Below are positions 34,620 to 43,648 of a stretch of DNA of 64,000 nt, piece after piece. Position 1 is the stretch's first letter. The number at the start of each line of letters is the position of its first letter. The stretch is from Subsaximicrobium wynnwilliamsii. GTDB lineage: Bacteria; Bacteroidota; Bacteroidia; Flavobacteriales; Flavobacteriaceae. The stretch covers positions 62,001-126,000 of the forward strand of contig NZ_VORM01000011.1 of the NCBI RefSeq assembly GCF_007997225.1. Direction: 5' to 3'. The notes beneath the pieces were generated by a model. It did no database searches and was not told the origin of the DNA. It was given only the letters and a program-made list of their open reading frames with translations. The translations under genes and the position numbers were made by a program.

Positions 34620-35855
34620 ATGACCATACTCATCCTCAATATCAAAGAACTCATTCAAACTAGGGAAACCAATGTCACCATTGTAAAAGGTGCTGATATG
34701 AAATCACTTCCCATCCTAAAAAACGCTTATTTATTGATTGATCACGACACGATTGTGGAGTTTGGTAAAATGGAAGATTACATAAACATCGAAGCAGACG
34801 AAACCATTGATGCAACCGGTAAAATTGTAATGCCCGCTTGGTGTGATTCTCACTCCCATATTGTTTATGCTGGTGATAGAACCCAAGAATTTGTAGATAG
34901 AATCAATGGGCTAACTTACGAAGACATCGCCAACCGTGGCGGAGGTATCTTAAACTCTGCTGAAAAACTGCAGCATGCAACCGAAGACGAATTATATGAA
35001 CAAGCTTCAAACCGCCTGAATACACTTATAAAGATGGGCACCGGAGCCTTGGAGATAAAATCGGGTTACGGGTTAACAGTCGATGCTGAACTTAAAATGC
35101 TTCGCGTCATCAAAAAATTAAAACGGGAGTTTCCCATTAAGATCAAAGCCACCTTATTGGCAGCACACGCCTTACCCAAAGCTTACAAAAACAATAAAGT
35201 AGCCTATGTGGATTTGATTATCAATGAAATGATTCCGAAGGTTTGCGCAGAAGACTTAGCGGAATACATTGATGTTTTTTGTGAAACGGGCTATTTTGAT
35301 TTAGAGGACACCCAAAAAATTTTGGAAGCTGGTAAAACTCACGGATTGATCCCAAAAATACACGTCAATCAATTCAACGCTTTTGGTGGTGTAGCGCTGG
35401 GTGTTGCATACGATGCGCTTTCGGTAGATCATTTGGAAGTAATGACCTCTGAAGATATCACTGCTTTAAAGGGTTCCAATACCATGCCAGTGGCGCTTCC
35501 CTCCTGCTCTTATTTTTTAAGTATTCCTTACACTCCGGCCAGAGCCATAATAGACGCTGGACTACCATTAGCTTTGGCTACCGACTATAATCCTGGCTCC
35601 TCACCTAGTGGCAACATGAATTTTGTGCTGAGTACAGCGTGCATCAAAATGAGCATGACGCCAGAAGAAGCCATCAATGCCGCCACCATCAATGGCGCTT
35701 ATGCCATGGGCATTTCCAGTCAATACGGAAGCATTTGCAGAGGCAAAAAAGCCAATCTCATCATTACCAAACCCATCCCCAGTTATCAGTATTTACCGTA
35801 TTCCTTCGGTGAGAATTGTATAGAGCGTGTGATCATCAATGGGCGTATCATTTAA
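34620..35855 (+). CDS. hutI: Imidazolonepropionase
   Basis: The 411-residue protein is an amidohydrolase of the HutI subgroup. WCDSHSHIVYAGDRTQEFVD holds the HxH metal pair and the substrate-binding Arg, and EIKSGYGLTVDAELKMLRVI, LLAAHALPKAYK, KIHVNQFNAFGGV and LATDYNPGSSPSGNMNFVL (the metal Asp) complete the site. It opens imidazolone-5-propionate to N-formimidoylglutamate, the third step of histidine degradation. hutG lies 1.1 kb downstream on the same strand but is separated by a minus-strand gene and a terminator, so the two are not one operon. Confidence 0.95.
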   Translation: MTILILNIKELIQTRETNVTIVKGADMKSLPILKNAYLLIDHDTIVEFGKMEDYINIEADETIDATGKIVMPAWCDSHSHIVYAGDRTQEFVDRINGLTYEDIANRGGGILNSAEKLQHATEDELYEQASNRLNTLIKMGTGALEIKSGYGLTVDAELKMLRVIKKLKREFPIKIKATLLAAHALPKAYKNNKVAYVDLIINEMIPKVCAEDLAEYIDVFCETGYFDLEDTQKILEAGKTHGLIPKIHVNQFNAFGGVALGVAYDALSVDHLEVMTSEDITALKGSNTMPVALPSCSYFLSIPYTPARAIIDAGLPLALATDYNPGSSPSGNMNFVLSTACIKMSMTPEEAINAATINGAYAMGISSQYGSICRGKKANLIITKPIPSYQYLPYSFGENCIERVIINGRII

Positions 35856-35921
35856 GATATTCAACGTATCCAGGATCAAAAATCCCCAGCCGAACCTATC
35901 ACATCAGCCTTCAGCAAATAA

Positions 35922-35955
35922 AAAAATCCGAACGCCAGTTGACTTTCGGATTTTT
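35922..35955. terminator. Bidirectional intrinsic terminator
   Basis: AAAAATCCGAA (35922-35932) pairs with TTCGGATTTTT (35945-35955) around a 12-nt loop, with T-runs on both strands. It lies between the convergent hutI (+) and the coiled-coil gene (-). Confidence 0.88.
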
Positions 35956-35981
35956 CTGAAAATTATATTGATTGATGTATT

Positions 35982-36875
35982 TTATTCCAAAGTAAATTCA
36001 GTGGAAGAAATGAGTTCCTTCTTATTGAAAACATTTACGATGTAACGTCCTTCTTCAAACTCATCATTGGGTGCGATAAATTCACAGATGTTTAAATTTC
36101 GGTTTTCATAATTGAATTTACTTACCAAACTGTAGTTAAGTATTTTTTCCCCGAACTGGATTTGTTCGTTGGCACCTAAAACATTGCTTCTAGGATCCAA
36201 AACCTGTATGTACAATTCCTTATCTCCTGCACCAACCAATGCATTTTTGGCAATGGTAAAGCATACGCGAATTTTATCACTTCTTCTCGCTCTTTCCGTA
36301 GGGATTAGTTTCCCCGAATTTCGCTCAATCACACCAAAGCCCTTCAAATCCACCGTTTGTAAAACCGCAGCATTTTCAACTACCTCAGCCAATTGCGTAT
36401 TTTGAACGAGTAATGAATCGGAGAACATATTGCGTTCTGCCAAGCGTACATTTGTACTATCCAATGAGGTTGACAATAAGGAATTCTGGCTTTTCAATTG
36501 ACTGTTCTCTGCCATCAACACATCCATTTCCTTTTGTAAGGCATTGAATTTAGTTCTATAACCCCATAGACTGTTGACACTGTTTTGAGACACCTTCAGC
36601 GAGTCGATTAAGCCTTGAATCCGTTCTCGCGCACCCAATAAATCCTCATTCGCCACTTGATTTTCAGCTATGGCCACGTCATATTGTTTGGCCATGACGT
36701 TTAGGTCTGTCATCACTTGATTTTTCTCTTTTATAAGAGCAGTTTCATTTTCCTTGTTGTTCTTATAAAGATTAAAGGTGTAAATGCCTGTGCCAACAAA
36801 AAGTACCAATAAAATGACGACCGCAATTTTTAATCCCGAACCTCCATTACTGGTGTTAGCATTTGAATTTTCCAT
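35982..36875 (-). CDS. Membrane-anchored coiled-coil protein
   Basis: The 297-residue protein has a short polar N-terminus (ENSNANTSNGGSG), one membrane helix (about 15-34, LKIAVVILLVLFVGTGIYTF), a coiled coil over about residues 40-165 (ENETALIKEKNQVMTDLNVM, KEMDVLMAENSQLKSQNSLL), and a C-terminal beta-rich domain (KIRVCFTIAKNALVGAGDKE, ELYIQVLDPRSNVLG, FEEGRYIVNVFNKKEL). The topology puts the coil and the domain outside the cytoplasm. I know the type from flavobacterial genomes but no function. It sits between hutI and hutG on the opposite strand and is probably unrelated to histidine use. Confidence 0.75.
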   Translation of the reverse strand: MENSNANTSNGGSGLKIAVVILLVLFVGTGIYTFNLYKNNKENETALIKEKNQVMTDLNVMAKQYDVAIAENQVANEDLLGARERIQGLIDSLKVSQNSVNSLWGYRTKFNALQKEMDVLMAENSQLKSQNSLLSTSLDSTNVRLAERNMFSDSLLVQNTQLAEVVENAAVLQTVDLKGFGVIERNSGKLIPTERARRSDKIRVCFTIAKNALVGAGDKELYIQVLDPRSNVLGANEQIQFGEKILNYSLVSKFNYENRNLNICEFIAPNDEFEEGRYIVNVFNKKELISSTEFTLE

Positions 36876-36984
36876 AAGTTTTTCTTTTAGTTCTTGTTAA
36901 TGTTTTTAAATTACATTTAATTAGATGTCTTGGGACATCAAAAATTTAGTTTGGTCTTCTAAAATAGCAATTTTATCTGTCAAC

Positions 36985-38007
36985 ATGAAATATTTAAAGC
37001 GTCTTACACATTCAGAGTTAAGCAAAATCCTGAATCCACGTCCTAAGGAGATCAAGTTTGGTGAGCAAATAGTCCTGTTATCCAATTCCACACCTATATA
37101 CGACCAACTTTTAAATTTAGACGTTGGCTATGTTATTTTCGGGATTAAGGAAGCGGTTGGGGTTTTTGCGAATTGTGGTAACCATGGAACCGAGAATGCT
37201 TGGGATGCCGCCATCAAAGTGTTGGTAAATACGCAGGCAAACCCGCACACACATGCTAATAAAGTGCTCATTTTAGGCTGTTTGGAATTTGAAGCATTCC
37301 AAGAGAAAATTAATACCCTAGACCAATCCAATAAAAAAGACCTCAAGAAAGCGCGGAAAATAGTTCAAAAAATAGATGCCGAGGTCACTTTTTTGATGCA
37401 TCAAATCGTAAGTGCTGGCAAGATTCCAATTGTGATTGGTGGTGGTCACAACAATGCTTATGGCAACATAAAGGGAACCTCATTGGCGCTGAAAAAACCT
37501 ATTAACGTCATTAATTTTGATGCACATCACGATTTTAGGGATGAAGAAGGCAGACATAGCGGTAACGGCTTTTCTTACGCTTTCGCGGAAGGCTTCCTTA
37601 AACGCTACTTTATTTTCGGAATGCACGAAAATTACGTTTCCGATACCATTTTAAATACACTCAAAAAGTTAAAGAACATACAGTATAATACGTTTGAGGC
37701 AATCGCTATAAGGAAAACGCTGGATTTAAAACATGAAATGAATGCTGCACTTGAGCATTTGGGAGATGCCGCTTTTGGTTTAGAAATTGACTGTGATGCC
37801 ATCAAAAACACGCCAAGTAGCGCCAAGACACCAAGCGGCTTTTCGGCAGAACAAGCCAGACAATTTGTTGATTTTTTTGGATCCTGCGAAAATGCCAGCT
37901 ATTTACACATCTGCGAAGCTGCCCCAACTAAAGAAACCGAAACCCAAGTAGGAAAACTCATCACCTATCTCATTAGCGATTTTATACGTGCACATGCAAA
38001 TGATTGA
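36985..38007 (+). CDS. hutG: Formimidoylglutamase (arginase/agmatinase fold)
   Basis: I start at ATG 36985; the 20 codons upstream look like leader sequence. The 340-residue protein is a ureohydrolase with the Mn2+ site: VIGGGHNNAYGN, NFDAHHDFRDEEGRHSGNGF and GLEIDCDAIKNTPSSAK (the usual SxDxD strand is EIDCD). It hydrolyses N-formimidoylglutamate to glutamate and formamide, the last step of the pathway that HutI feeds. The GNAT gene that follows overlaps it by 8 bp. Confidence 0.88.
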   Translation: MKYLKRLTHSELSKILNPRPKEIKFGEQIVLLSNSTPIYDQLLNLDVGYVIFGIKEAVGVFANCGNHGTENAWDAAIKVLVNTQANPHTHANKVLILGCLEFEAFQEKINTLDQSNKKDLKKARKIVQKIDAEVTFLMHQIVSAGKIPIVIGGGHNNAYGNIKGTSLALKKPINVINFDAHHDFRDEEGRHSGNGFSYAFAEGFLKRYFIFGMHENYVSDTILNTLKKLKNIQYNTFEAIAIRKTLDLKHEMNAALEHLGDAAFGLEIDCDAIKNTPSSAKTPSGFSAEQARQFVDFFGSCENASYLHICEAAPTKETETQVGKLITYLISDFIRAHAND

Positions 38008-38461
38008 AATTATTCCCTATAAAAAGCAATATCGCAGTGATTTTTACAAACTGAATATCGAGTGGTTGCAAACCTATTTTTATGTAGAACCCTATGATGA
38101 AGAAGTGCTGAGCAAACCAGAAACCTACATCCTCAACAAAGGAGGGCATATTTTTTTCATCAAAAATGACGAACGCATTCTAGGCACCTTCGCGCTCATG
38201 CCAACTGCTAACCCTGCCTGCTTCGAACTCACAAAAATGGCAGTTTTACCAGCATATCGCGGTCAAAAAATTGGGCAGCAACTCCTACAGTTTGCCATCG
38301 ATTTTGCCAAAAGGCAGTCTTATGAGTCACTCATGTTATATTCTAACACAAAGCTCGAGAACGCCATTTACCTGTATCGCAAATATGGCTTTAAGGAATT
38401 ACCTGTAGAACCCAACGCACCCTACAAACGCGGAAACATTAAAATGGAACTTATTTTATAA
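38000..38461 (+). CDS. GNAT-family N-acetyltransferase
   Basis: I choose ATG 38000 (IEIIPYKKQYRSDFYKLNIE), which overlaps the hutG stop by 8 bp; an earlier ATG at 37988 is possible. The 153-residue protein has the GNAT core: GTFALMPTANPACFELTKMA, then the acetyl-CoA loop VLPAYRGQKIGQQLLQFAI (R-x-x-G-x-G/I) and NAIYLYRKYGFKELP. The acceptor is unknown. Translational coupling to hutG suggests coexpression with histidine degradation. Confidence 0.88.
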   Translation: MIEIIPYKKQYRSDFYKLNIEWLQTYFYVEPYDEEVLSKPETYILNKGGHIFFIKNDERILGTFALMPTANPACFELTKMAVLPAYRGQKIGQQLLQFAIDFAKRQSYESLMLYSNTKLENAIYLYRKYGFKELPVEPNAPYKRGNIKMELIL

Positions 38462-38947
38462 TCCTTTAGACATTGCATTATCCAATTTCCCGCAAAATTG
38501 ATTTTCATTCTCACATAAACTGCTTAGCGTCTCTAATATCAATTGGTTCAAATGCTCATCTTTAGGTTTGATCTTTTGCGCTAACAGAAATTCGTGGTAG
38601 GCTGCAAGCAAATCGTCCCGCATTAATTGTGCTTGGCCAGCCCGCATTAAAAATGAAAACGCCTCTGCATCCAAACGCTGCATACGTTCTTGATTCTGTA
38701 TGGCAATCGCTCGGGAATGTGCCATGAATTCTGGGATTTTCACAAATAGACCCACGCTAACCAAGACTATAAGCATCCAGGTAAAAATAGAATGTAAACG
38801 ACTTGATTTTTTGGAAGGCTGTAACTTAAACTGTCTCTTGTAGAGTGGTAAGGTGTTGCTAGTTGGTTTCGTGCTTCGTTTTGCAAACGCCTTTCTTGAC
38901 CGCTGCTTAAAGACCCAATTGGCCATACCAAATCCCATATAGCCCAT
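38456..38947 (-). CDS. Membrane protein with a helical (TPR-like) C-terminus
   Basis: The 163-residue product has a basic N-terminus (KQRSRKAFAKRSTKPTSN), a membrane helix (about 55-70, IFTWMLIVLVSVGLFV) and a C-terminal helical region (AEAFSFLMRAGQAQLMRDDL, LAAYHEFLLAQKIKPKDEHL) whose Ala/Leu spacing resembles one to two TPR repeats. It ends 6 bp inside the convergent GNAT gene. No family is recognised. The topology suggests a cytoplasmic basic part and an outer-side helical domain. Confidence 0.65.
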   Translation of the reverse strand: MGYMGFGMANWVFKQRSRKAFAKRSTKPTSNTLPLYKRQFKLQPSKKSSRLHSIFTWMLIVLVSVGLFVKIPEFMAHSRAIAIQNQERMQRLDAEAFSFLMRAGQAQLMRDDLLAAYHEFLLAQKIKPKDEHLNQLILETLSSLCENENQFCGKLDNAMSKGL

Positions 38948-39043
38948 AATATCCTTTATGTTATGAGTAGGGGTTTCTTCGGAAATGTTACAGATTTTTT
39001 TTTTATAGAGGAAATTTGCGAGTACTGAATCCTCCAGAAAGTT

Positions 39044-39256
39044 CTAACTTAAGGTCTCTCTATTTTCTTTGTTTTTCCACCAAAAGAGATATACGGCACT
39101 CATGTTTATAATCATGATTAAGGGAATATAAATTGACGCATCCAGATGAGCTATTTTAATAAAAACTACAATTCCCATTATAAGAAGTACGAACAATACA
39201 GCCACGAATTTCATCACTGTAGTATATTCTTTATTTTTCAGTTTTGACATTTTCAT
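39044..39256 (-). CDS. Small two-helix membrane protein
   Basis: The 70-residue protein starts MKMSKLKNKEYTT (ATG 39256; ATG 39250 is an alternative) and has two hydrophobic segments (about 15-33, VMKFVAVLFVLLIMGIVVF, and about 41-58, YIPLIMIINMSAVYLFWW) with a charged tail. The shape resembles the small two-helix membrane proteins elsewhere in this window. No family is recognised. Confidence 0.6.
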   Translation of the reverse strand: MKMSKLKNKEYTTVMKFVAVLFVLLIMGIVVFIKIAHLDASIYIPLIMIINMSAVYLFWWKNKENRETLS

Positions 39257-39402
39257 TTTTATTTTTTCGGAAAGATTTTTATTTTAGCTCGTTGCCAACC
39301 AATTTTAGAGTTGCTTTATTTTTTAAAAGTTCTAAAACCTCTAAAATTAAAGTACAACATATTTCAATGGTTTATTTTATAGGGCTTATAGATGATCAAC
39401 TC

Positions 39403-41106
39403 CTATTCTTTTGGCTCGGCCGATTTCAAGGAATCCAAACGCTTTTGCAAGCGGTCAATTTCCTCAGTATTCCTATTGGTTGAAGGCACTGCCATAATGG
39501 AGTCCACCGCATTTTGAATCATCAAGTCCTCGTCGGTTTCAGCATTCTCATAAAAATAGCCAATACCTTCACTGGCCCTCCACGCTTCGTTCAATTGATC
39601 ATAAATGGCCTGATCCCAAGTGCTTGGGTGTTTAACATCAATCCAAACCACATCACGATATTCACTGTCTATCAAAGCGAGATCTGGCGTTGCCGCTCCA
39701 TCAAACTGTCCTGCATTACTCTCTCTTATGGCAGAGATGGTACCCAAGAAAAAGAGTCGTCTGCGGCCTGCAATATCCTTGATGTAAGGTCTAAATTCCA
39801 CCGGTTTATTTACAGACCAGTCAAATTCCTTCCTGGATTCGATAACCTTTAAAGGCATTGCTGAAACGCCTGCATAACCTTGCTTTTTGGCAGCATGATC
39901 ATAATAATACAATTTATCAGTGCCATCGGCGGGTACAAAAACGCTGAAGCTCAAACTGGTGCGCTCTGCCCCTATGGGTTCTAAACCAAACCAATGATAG
40001 AGCCCGCTGTAAGCATCGCTCGCTGAACCGGCAAAATCAAAATCGGTCACGAAAGGTTGTTGATTTTGATCACTTGCCAAATTGGGAATCTTTACAGCAG
40101 TTTCCATATTCCAAGGTAATGGATCGCTAAAACCCCCCAAAAATTTAAGTGATTCGGCCTGCAAGCGTGAGACCTTTTGCGCCAAAGTATTTTGTTTGGT
40201 TAAATAGGGATAGTTTTTCAATTCGTCTGGTGAAATGTATTTTCCTTTACCAATGGCTATTCTTTCAAGATAATCGTTAAAGTCGTGCTCACCACTTTCA
40301 ATGACCATCACACCACCAAAACTTGGATACGGAAAGAAAAAGCCTTTCCACTTAATCAAGCTAACCACCTCAACCCATTCACCACTATCATTTTTCATAT
40401 AAAAGGTGTCGCCTGGCTCGTAATTGATCAACATCCACGGATTGAAACGCTGTACGACTGCATTGTAGGTGTTACGACTGAATTTCAGCGATTCTCCAAT
40501 TGAAAAAATCACGGGAATTCTATTTTCCGCAGAAAAGCGCGGAAAAGGAGAGGTGCTGGAAACCGAAAAAACTTCCTCAATATCATCCCGTATTTGTTGT
40601 AAGCTGTATTTTTCCGAAGGTTGTATGGCCATGGTCCATTTGTTCTCATTATCTACACGCACCAAATGAGGCAAGGACACGTCTTTGGTCTCTCCCACGC
40701 TTTCATTGGCCATGGAATAGATGTTGCGCAAGGGCTGAATGCGTTCATTTTGCGTTAAAGGCAGCTCATTTATTTCCACTTTATTGAGATCGTTGAACAC
40801 ATTATAAGTCTTCATATAATCATAAAATTTGAGGTGCCAGCCCACCAAATAGATAAGCGCAAAAAATGTGATCAATAGCGCCAAAATACCCAAACGCCTG
40901 CCTGTGCTGGCTGAATTTCGAAAAGCACGTAGGCCAAAAAACAAGACTATCAAGCTGAGCAAAATTACAAATATGTATTTTCTAACAAATAACAAAACGG
41001 GCTGATAGTCATCACGCAGCACAAAGAGCGCAATGATCAAGGCTGCAATGACCAAAACACTGATGATTTTTTGTTTTACACCTCTTCTCCAATAATTTGC
41101 AAACAT
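39403..41106 (-). CDS. Large membrane protein with extracytoplasmic domain, unknown
   Basis: The 567-residue protein has three membrane helices near the N-terminus (about 13-30 VLVIAALIIALFVL; 37-58 VRKYIFVILLSLIVLFFGL; 70-90 LGILALLITFFALIYLVGW). Beyond them is a soluble region of about 450 residues with many beta-type segments (TFYMKNDSGEWVEVVSLIKW, GGVMVIESGEHDFNDYLERI) and a C-terminal coiled piece (TEEIDRLQKRLDSLKSAEPK). I do not recognise the family. It is the third gene of a tight minus-strand operon with two small membrane proteins and part of the larger unknown cluster with an AAA+ ATPase. Confidence 0.75.
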   Translation of the reverse strand: MFANYWRRGVKQKIISVLVIAALIIALFVLRDDYQPVLLFVRKYIFVILLSLIVLFFGLRAFRNSASTGRRLGILALLITFFALIYLVGWHLKFYDYMKTYNVFNDLNKVEINELPLTQNERIQPLRNIYSMANESVGETKDVSLPHLVRVDNENKWTMAIQPSEKYSLQQIRDDIEEVFSVSSTSPFPRFSAENRIPVIFSIGESLKFSRNTYNAVVQRFNPWMLINYEPGDTFYMKNDSGEWVEVVSLIKWKGFFFPYPSFGGVMVIESGEHDFNDYLERIAIGKGKYISPDELKNYPYLTKQNTLAQKVSRLQAESLKFLGGFSDPLPWNMETAVKIPNLASDQNQQPFVTDFDFAGSASDAYSGLYHWFGLEPIGAERTSLSFSVFVPADGTDKLYYYDHAAKKQGYAGVSAMPLKVIESRKEFDWSVNKPVEFRPYIKDIAGRRRLFFLGTISAIRESNAGQFDGAATPDLALIDSEYRDVVWIDVKHPSTWDQAIYDQLNEAWRASEGIGYFYENAETDEDLMIQNAVDSIMAVPSTNRNTEEIDRLQKRLDSLKSAEPKE

Positions 41107-41193
41107 GGGCTACTTATTTAATGGTTTTTGATTGATTTTTTGATCTTACAAAATGGTTTTCTGCTGAAGCAAAACAAATTGAGGGTTCACATC

Positions 41194-41487
41194 TCATTTA
41201 AAAGAAGATTCCGCACTTACCTTTGAATTGGACATTTTTTTTATTTTCTTTAGAGCTTTCCGCCGAGATCGCATTCTTTTGTTATAAATGATGTGTCCTA
41301 AAAGGGCTAAAACAACAGCAAATATCACTGCAAGCGGTAAAATAGTATCAAAGTTCCAACCGTTTTTAAAATTGATTATGGCTATTTGAACCAGCATCAA
41401 CAACAGGGCTAGCCCAAGTAGGAAATAGCTGAAATACCTTTGGAATTTTCTTTTTTTGATTTTTTGATTTTCAAATGGTTTGGTCAT
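41194..41487 (-). CDS. Small basic membrane protein
   Basis: The 97-residue protein has a basic start (FENQKIKKRKFQR), two membrane helices (about 18-37, YFSYFLLGLALLLMLVQIA, and about 48-66, ILPLAVIFAVVLALLGHI) and a very basic C-terminus (NKRMRSRRKALKKIKKMSNS). Its start is 11 bp after the stop of the upstream gene, so the two are coexpressed. No family is recognised. The positive charge at both ends predicts that both lie in the cytoplasm. Confidence 0.7.
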   Translation of the reverse strand: MTKPFENQKIKKRKFQRYFSYFLLGLALLLMLVQIAIINFKNGWNFDTILPLAVIFAVVLALLGHIIYNKRMRSRRKALKKIKKMSNSKVSAESSFK

Positions 41488-41497
41488 GGGTATCGTT

Positions 41498-42034
41498 TTA
41501 CATTAAGCCTTTATCTTTCAACCGCTCACGAGCTGATTTTTTATTTGGATCTGGTTCCTCTTTAATGTCCTCTTTGGCCTGCTCAACAGCATTATTGTCC
41601 TTATGCTTTAAATCGTCAAAAAAGTCCCTACCGCGATCAACCGCAACATCAAATTTATCTTCTAGCGAATCACTTTGGGCCCCAACGGCCTGAGTGGATT
41701 TTATGATGAAGCTGGCCAAATAAGTCCCAATCAAAGTGCCAAATATTGCCGAAGAGAATAAGGAGAGCCCTTGATAATTGACCAAAACCTGAAGCGGTGT
41801 TAAAAACTCTATGACCACTGCTGCAAAAAGAAATACGGCAACCAGAAAAATAAGGCGCGGCAGAAAAGCCTGTTGGAAAATAAAGCCTTTTTTACTATTG
41901 GGCTTCATTTGTAGCTTTTTGCTATTGACCATTCTATTGACAAGACGGTATGCGCCATTTCCATTGGACTCTCTCCAATAGATGAAAATGCCAAAAAGGA
42001 TGGCTGCGATAAATGTGATGATTTCTAGTCCCAT
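41498..42034 (-). CDS. Three-helix membrane protein, unknown
   Basis: The 178-residue protein has membrane helices at about 4-20, 58-78 (LPRLIFLVAVFLFAAVVIEF) and 92-112, followed by a charged cytoplasmic-type tail with long helical stretches (SLEDKFDVAVDRGRDFFDDL, NAVEQAKEDIKEEPDPNKKS). The tail could bind a partner such as the coiled-coil or AAA+ protein encoded upstream. It is the first gene of the group 42034-39403; a terminator-like hairpin and a heptamer tract separate it from the DUF-type gene upstream. No family is recognised. Confidence 0.7.
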   Translation of the reverse strand: MGLEIITFIAAILFGIFIYWRESNGNGAYRLVNRMVNSKKLQMKPNSKKGFIFQQAFLPRLIFLVAVFLFAAVVIEFLTPLQVLVNYQGLSLFSSAIFGTLIGTYLASFIIKSTQAVGAQSDSLEDKFDVAVDRGRDFFDDLKHKDNNAVEQAKEDIKEEPDPNKKSARERLKDKGLM

Positions 42035-42051
42035 GGTTGAAAAAATTTAAT

Positions 42052-42072
42052 GTTCAAAGTTCAAAGTTCAAG
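42052..42072. repeat. Short 7-bp periodic tract (GTTCAAA type)
   Basis: GTTCAAA, GTTCAAA, GTTCAAG, immediately upstream of the minus-strand gene that starts at 42034. Only three words, but it is in the same class as the longer tracts. Confidence 0.6.
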
Positions 42073-42184
42073 GTTTTCCTAATGCTAACGAAAAGCTGTA
42101 CCAAGTTTTGCGGTTCTAACTAAATCGAGTCCTTGCTGCCAAATCAACAAACTCTCAAATTTGAGCTTCATTATTTCTGTTTTC

Positions 42185-42222
42185 TAAAGATAGGAAACTT
42201 CCTATTCTTCCGCCTATCTTTT
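42185..42222 (-). terminator. Terminator-like hairpin after the 411-residue gene
   Basis: AAAGATAGG (42185-42193) pairs with CCTATCTTT (42212-42220) around an 18-nt loop, with T-runs nearby on both strands. It lies 70 bp after the stop at 42295 on the minus strand. Confidence 0.6.
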
Positions 42223-42294
42223 TAGTTGGATAATGCCACTTCAAACTCCATACTTTTTAGTTCTAATGCTGTGTTTCCAAGGATATGCCTTCCG

Positions 42295-43530
42295 TTAAAT
42301 ATTCTTTTTAATAATCTCGATAATCCAATCTTTCAATGAATCATCCAAAGGCTCATAGATTTTATAAAACAATTGTTTATCATACCAATATAAAAACAGC
42401 ACATCTTTTGGTGCGACATTGACCAGTAGTTTCCAAATTAAATCCTGGTGTTTAGCTGGTAGACTGGAGTGCGGCTCATGCAAGGCTTCAAATAAATCAA
42501 CATCTACGATATCTGAAATCTTAAAAGCATTGCTGGTTTCCATCTTTTCAAGATAGCGTTCTACACTCATCACTGTTTTGCGCGGTTCGAGATCTAATTT
42601 GTTCAAATAACTTTTAAACAACACCGAATCGTTTAAAATGACCTGTATGGGGTGTGCTGTGTTCTTTAAATACTGAGCCAACATAAATTTTTTGATGCGC
42701 TCGTAGCGTTTGGTTTTCACAATGGCTTCCAAATCATAACTTATTATGAGATGATCCTGCAGTTTCGCCATGAGTTCTGGCTGTGAAATGTGAAAAATGA
42801 TGACCTCATGCACTGTATCCTTAATGGCCTCTTTATACCATTTCAAATCTTGGAAAATCACAATGGGTGCAATAAAATCACGCAATACATAAACGCCTCC
42901 AAAAGCTTGCGTGTAGAAAGAACTTGTAGAAAAATCCAAGGCTGGCAGTTCTAAATTTCGATGGCGAAGGTCTCCATAGGCTTGAGCTGACCGAAGAATT
43001 TTGCCTTGTAAATCCTCATCAATAAAATTATTGCCTTGTTTAAAGGTATCAATAAGCTGCAGTTGCTCTTGTTGCTGATGGTAAAGATTATCCATCAAAT
43101 GAAAATTGATGTGAATGATATGGTATTTTAAGACATCCAAAGGTTCATAAAAAGCATCTATTTTTTGGTCAAAATCGATACAGATGGCAGAATCCCGCGT
43201 GATGTCACGAATTTGATCGGCATAATTTTTAAATATCAGCTGCATCATGTCCCTATCAAACGTATGATAAGGCATATAAACTGGCTTATTTTGTTGTATT
43301 GGGGAAATGATGATCCCATGCGGATTTGATGCGCCATTGCATAAATAGTGGCTTTCCTCCTTTTCCATTGCAATTTCAGGGCTCCAGCCAATGCCGTCAA
43401 TTGAAAAGTTGGTCAGTTTCGTTTCTGTAAGACCCAACTTTTTTAGGCATTTATTATAACGCTCCACCAGCTTCCCAGAAATCGGGATGAGTTCATCTCT
43501 ATATAAATGTGCTGCTTTTAACTTTTGCAT
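42295..43530 (-). CDS. Conserved-looking soluble protein of unknown function
   Basis: The 411-residue protein has no membrane segment or signal. It is mixed alpha/beta and includes WSPEIAMEKEESHYLCNGAS near residue 48, a YMPYHTFDRDMMQLIFKNYA stretch, and two long helical regions. I recall similar proteins beside AAA+ genes in Bacteroidota under a DUF number, but I cannot confirm which one. It is transcribed downstream of the Nudix gene (118-bp gap) and is part of the AAA+ neighbourhood. Codon use looks like that of its neighbours, so it is probably native and not newly acquired. Confidence 0.75.
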   Translation of the reverse strand: MQKLKAAHLYRDELIPISGKLVERYNKCLKKLGLTETKLTNFSIDGIGWSPEIAMEKEESHYLCNGASNPHGIIISPIQQNKPVYMPYHTFDRDMMQLIFKNYADQIRDITRDSAICIDFDQKIDAFYEPLDVLKYHIIHINFHLMDNLYHQQQEQLQLIDTFKQGNNFIDEDLQGKILRSAQAYGDLRHRNLELPALDFSTSSFYTQAFGGVYVLRDFIAPIVIFQDLKWYKEAIKDTVHEVIIFHISQPELMAKLQDHLIISYDLEAIVKTKRYERIKKFMLAQYLKNTAHPIQVILNDSVLFKSYLNKLDLEPRKTVMSVERYLEKMETSNAFKISDIVDVDLFEALHEPHSSLPAKHQDLIWKLLVNVAPKDVLFLYWYDKQLFYKIYEPLDDSLKDWIIEIIKKNI

Positions 43531-43648
43531 CTTTAGTCCCTGCCAATGCAGGAATCTTTTTAGTGGTTACTCGTATTTATAATCGTCGTAATTATTGAAC
43601 ATCTATGTTACGCATTTGCGGCATATTTTTTATAAATCATGAGCAATC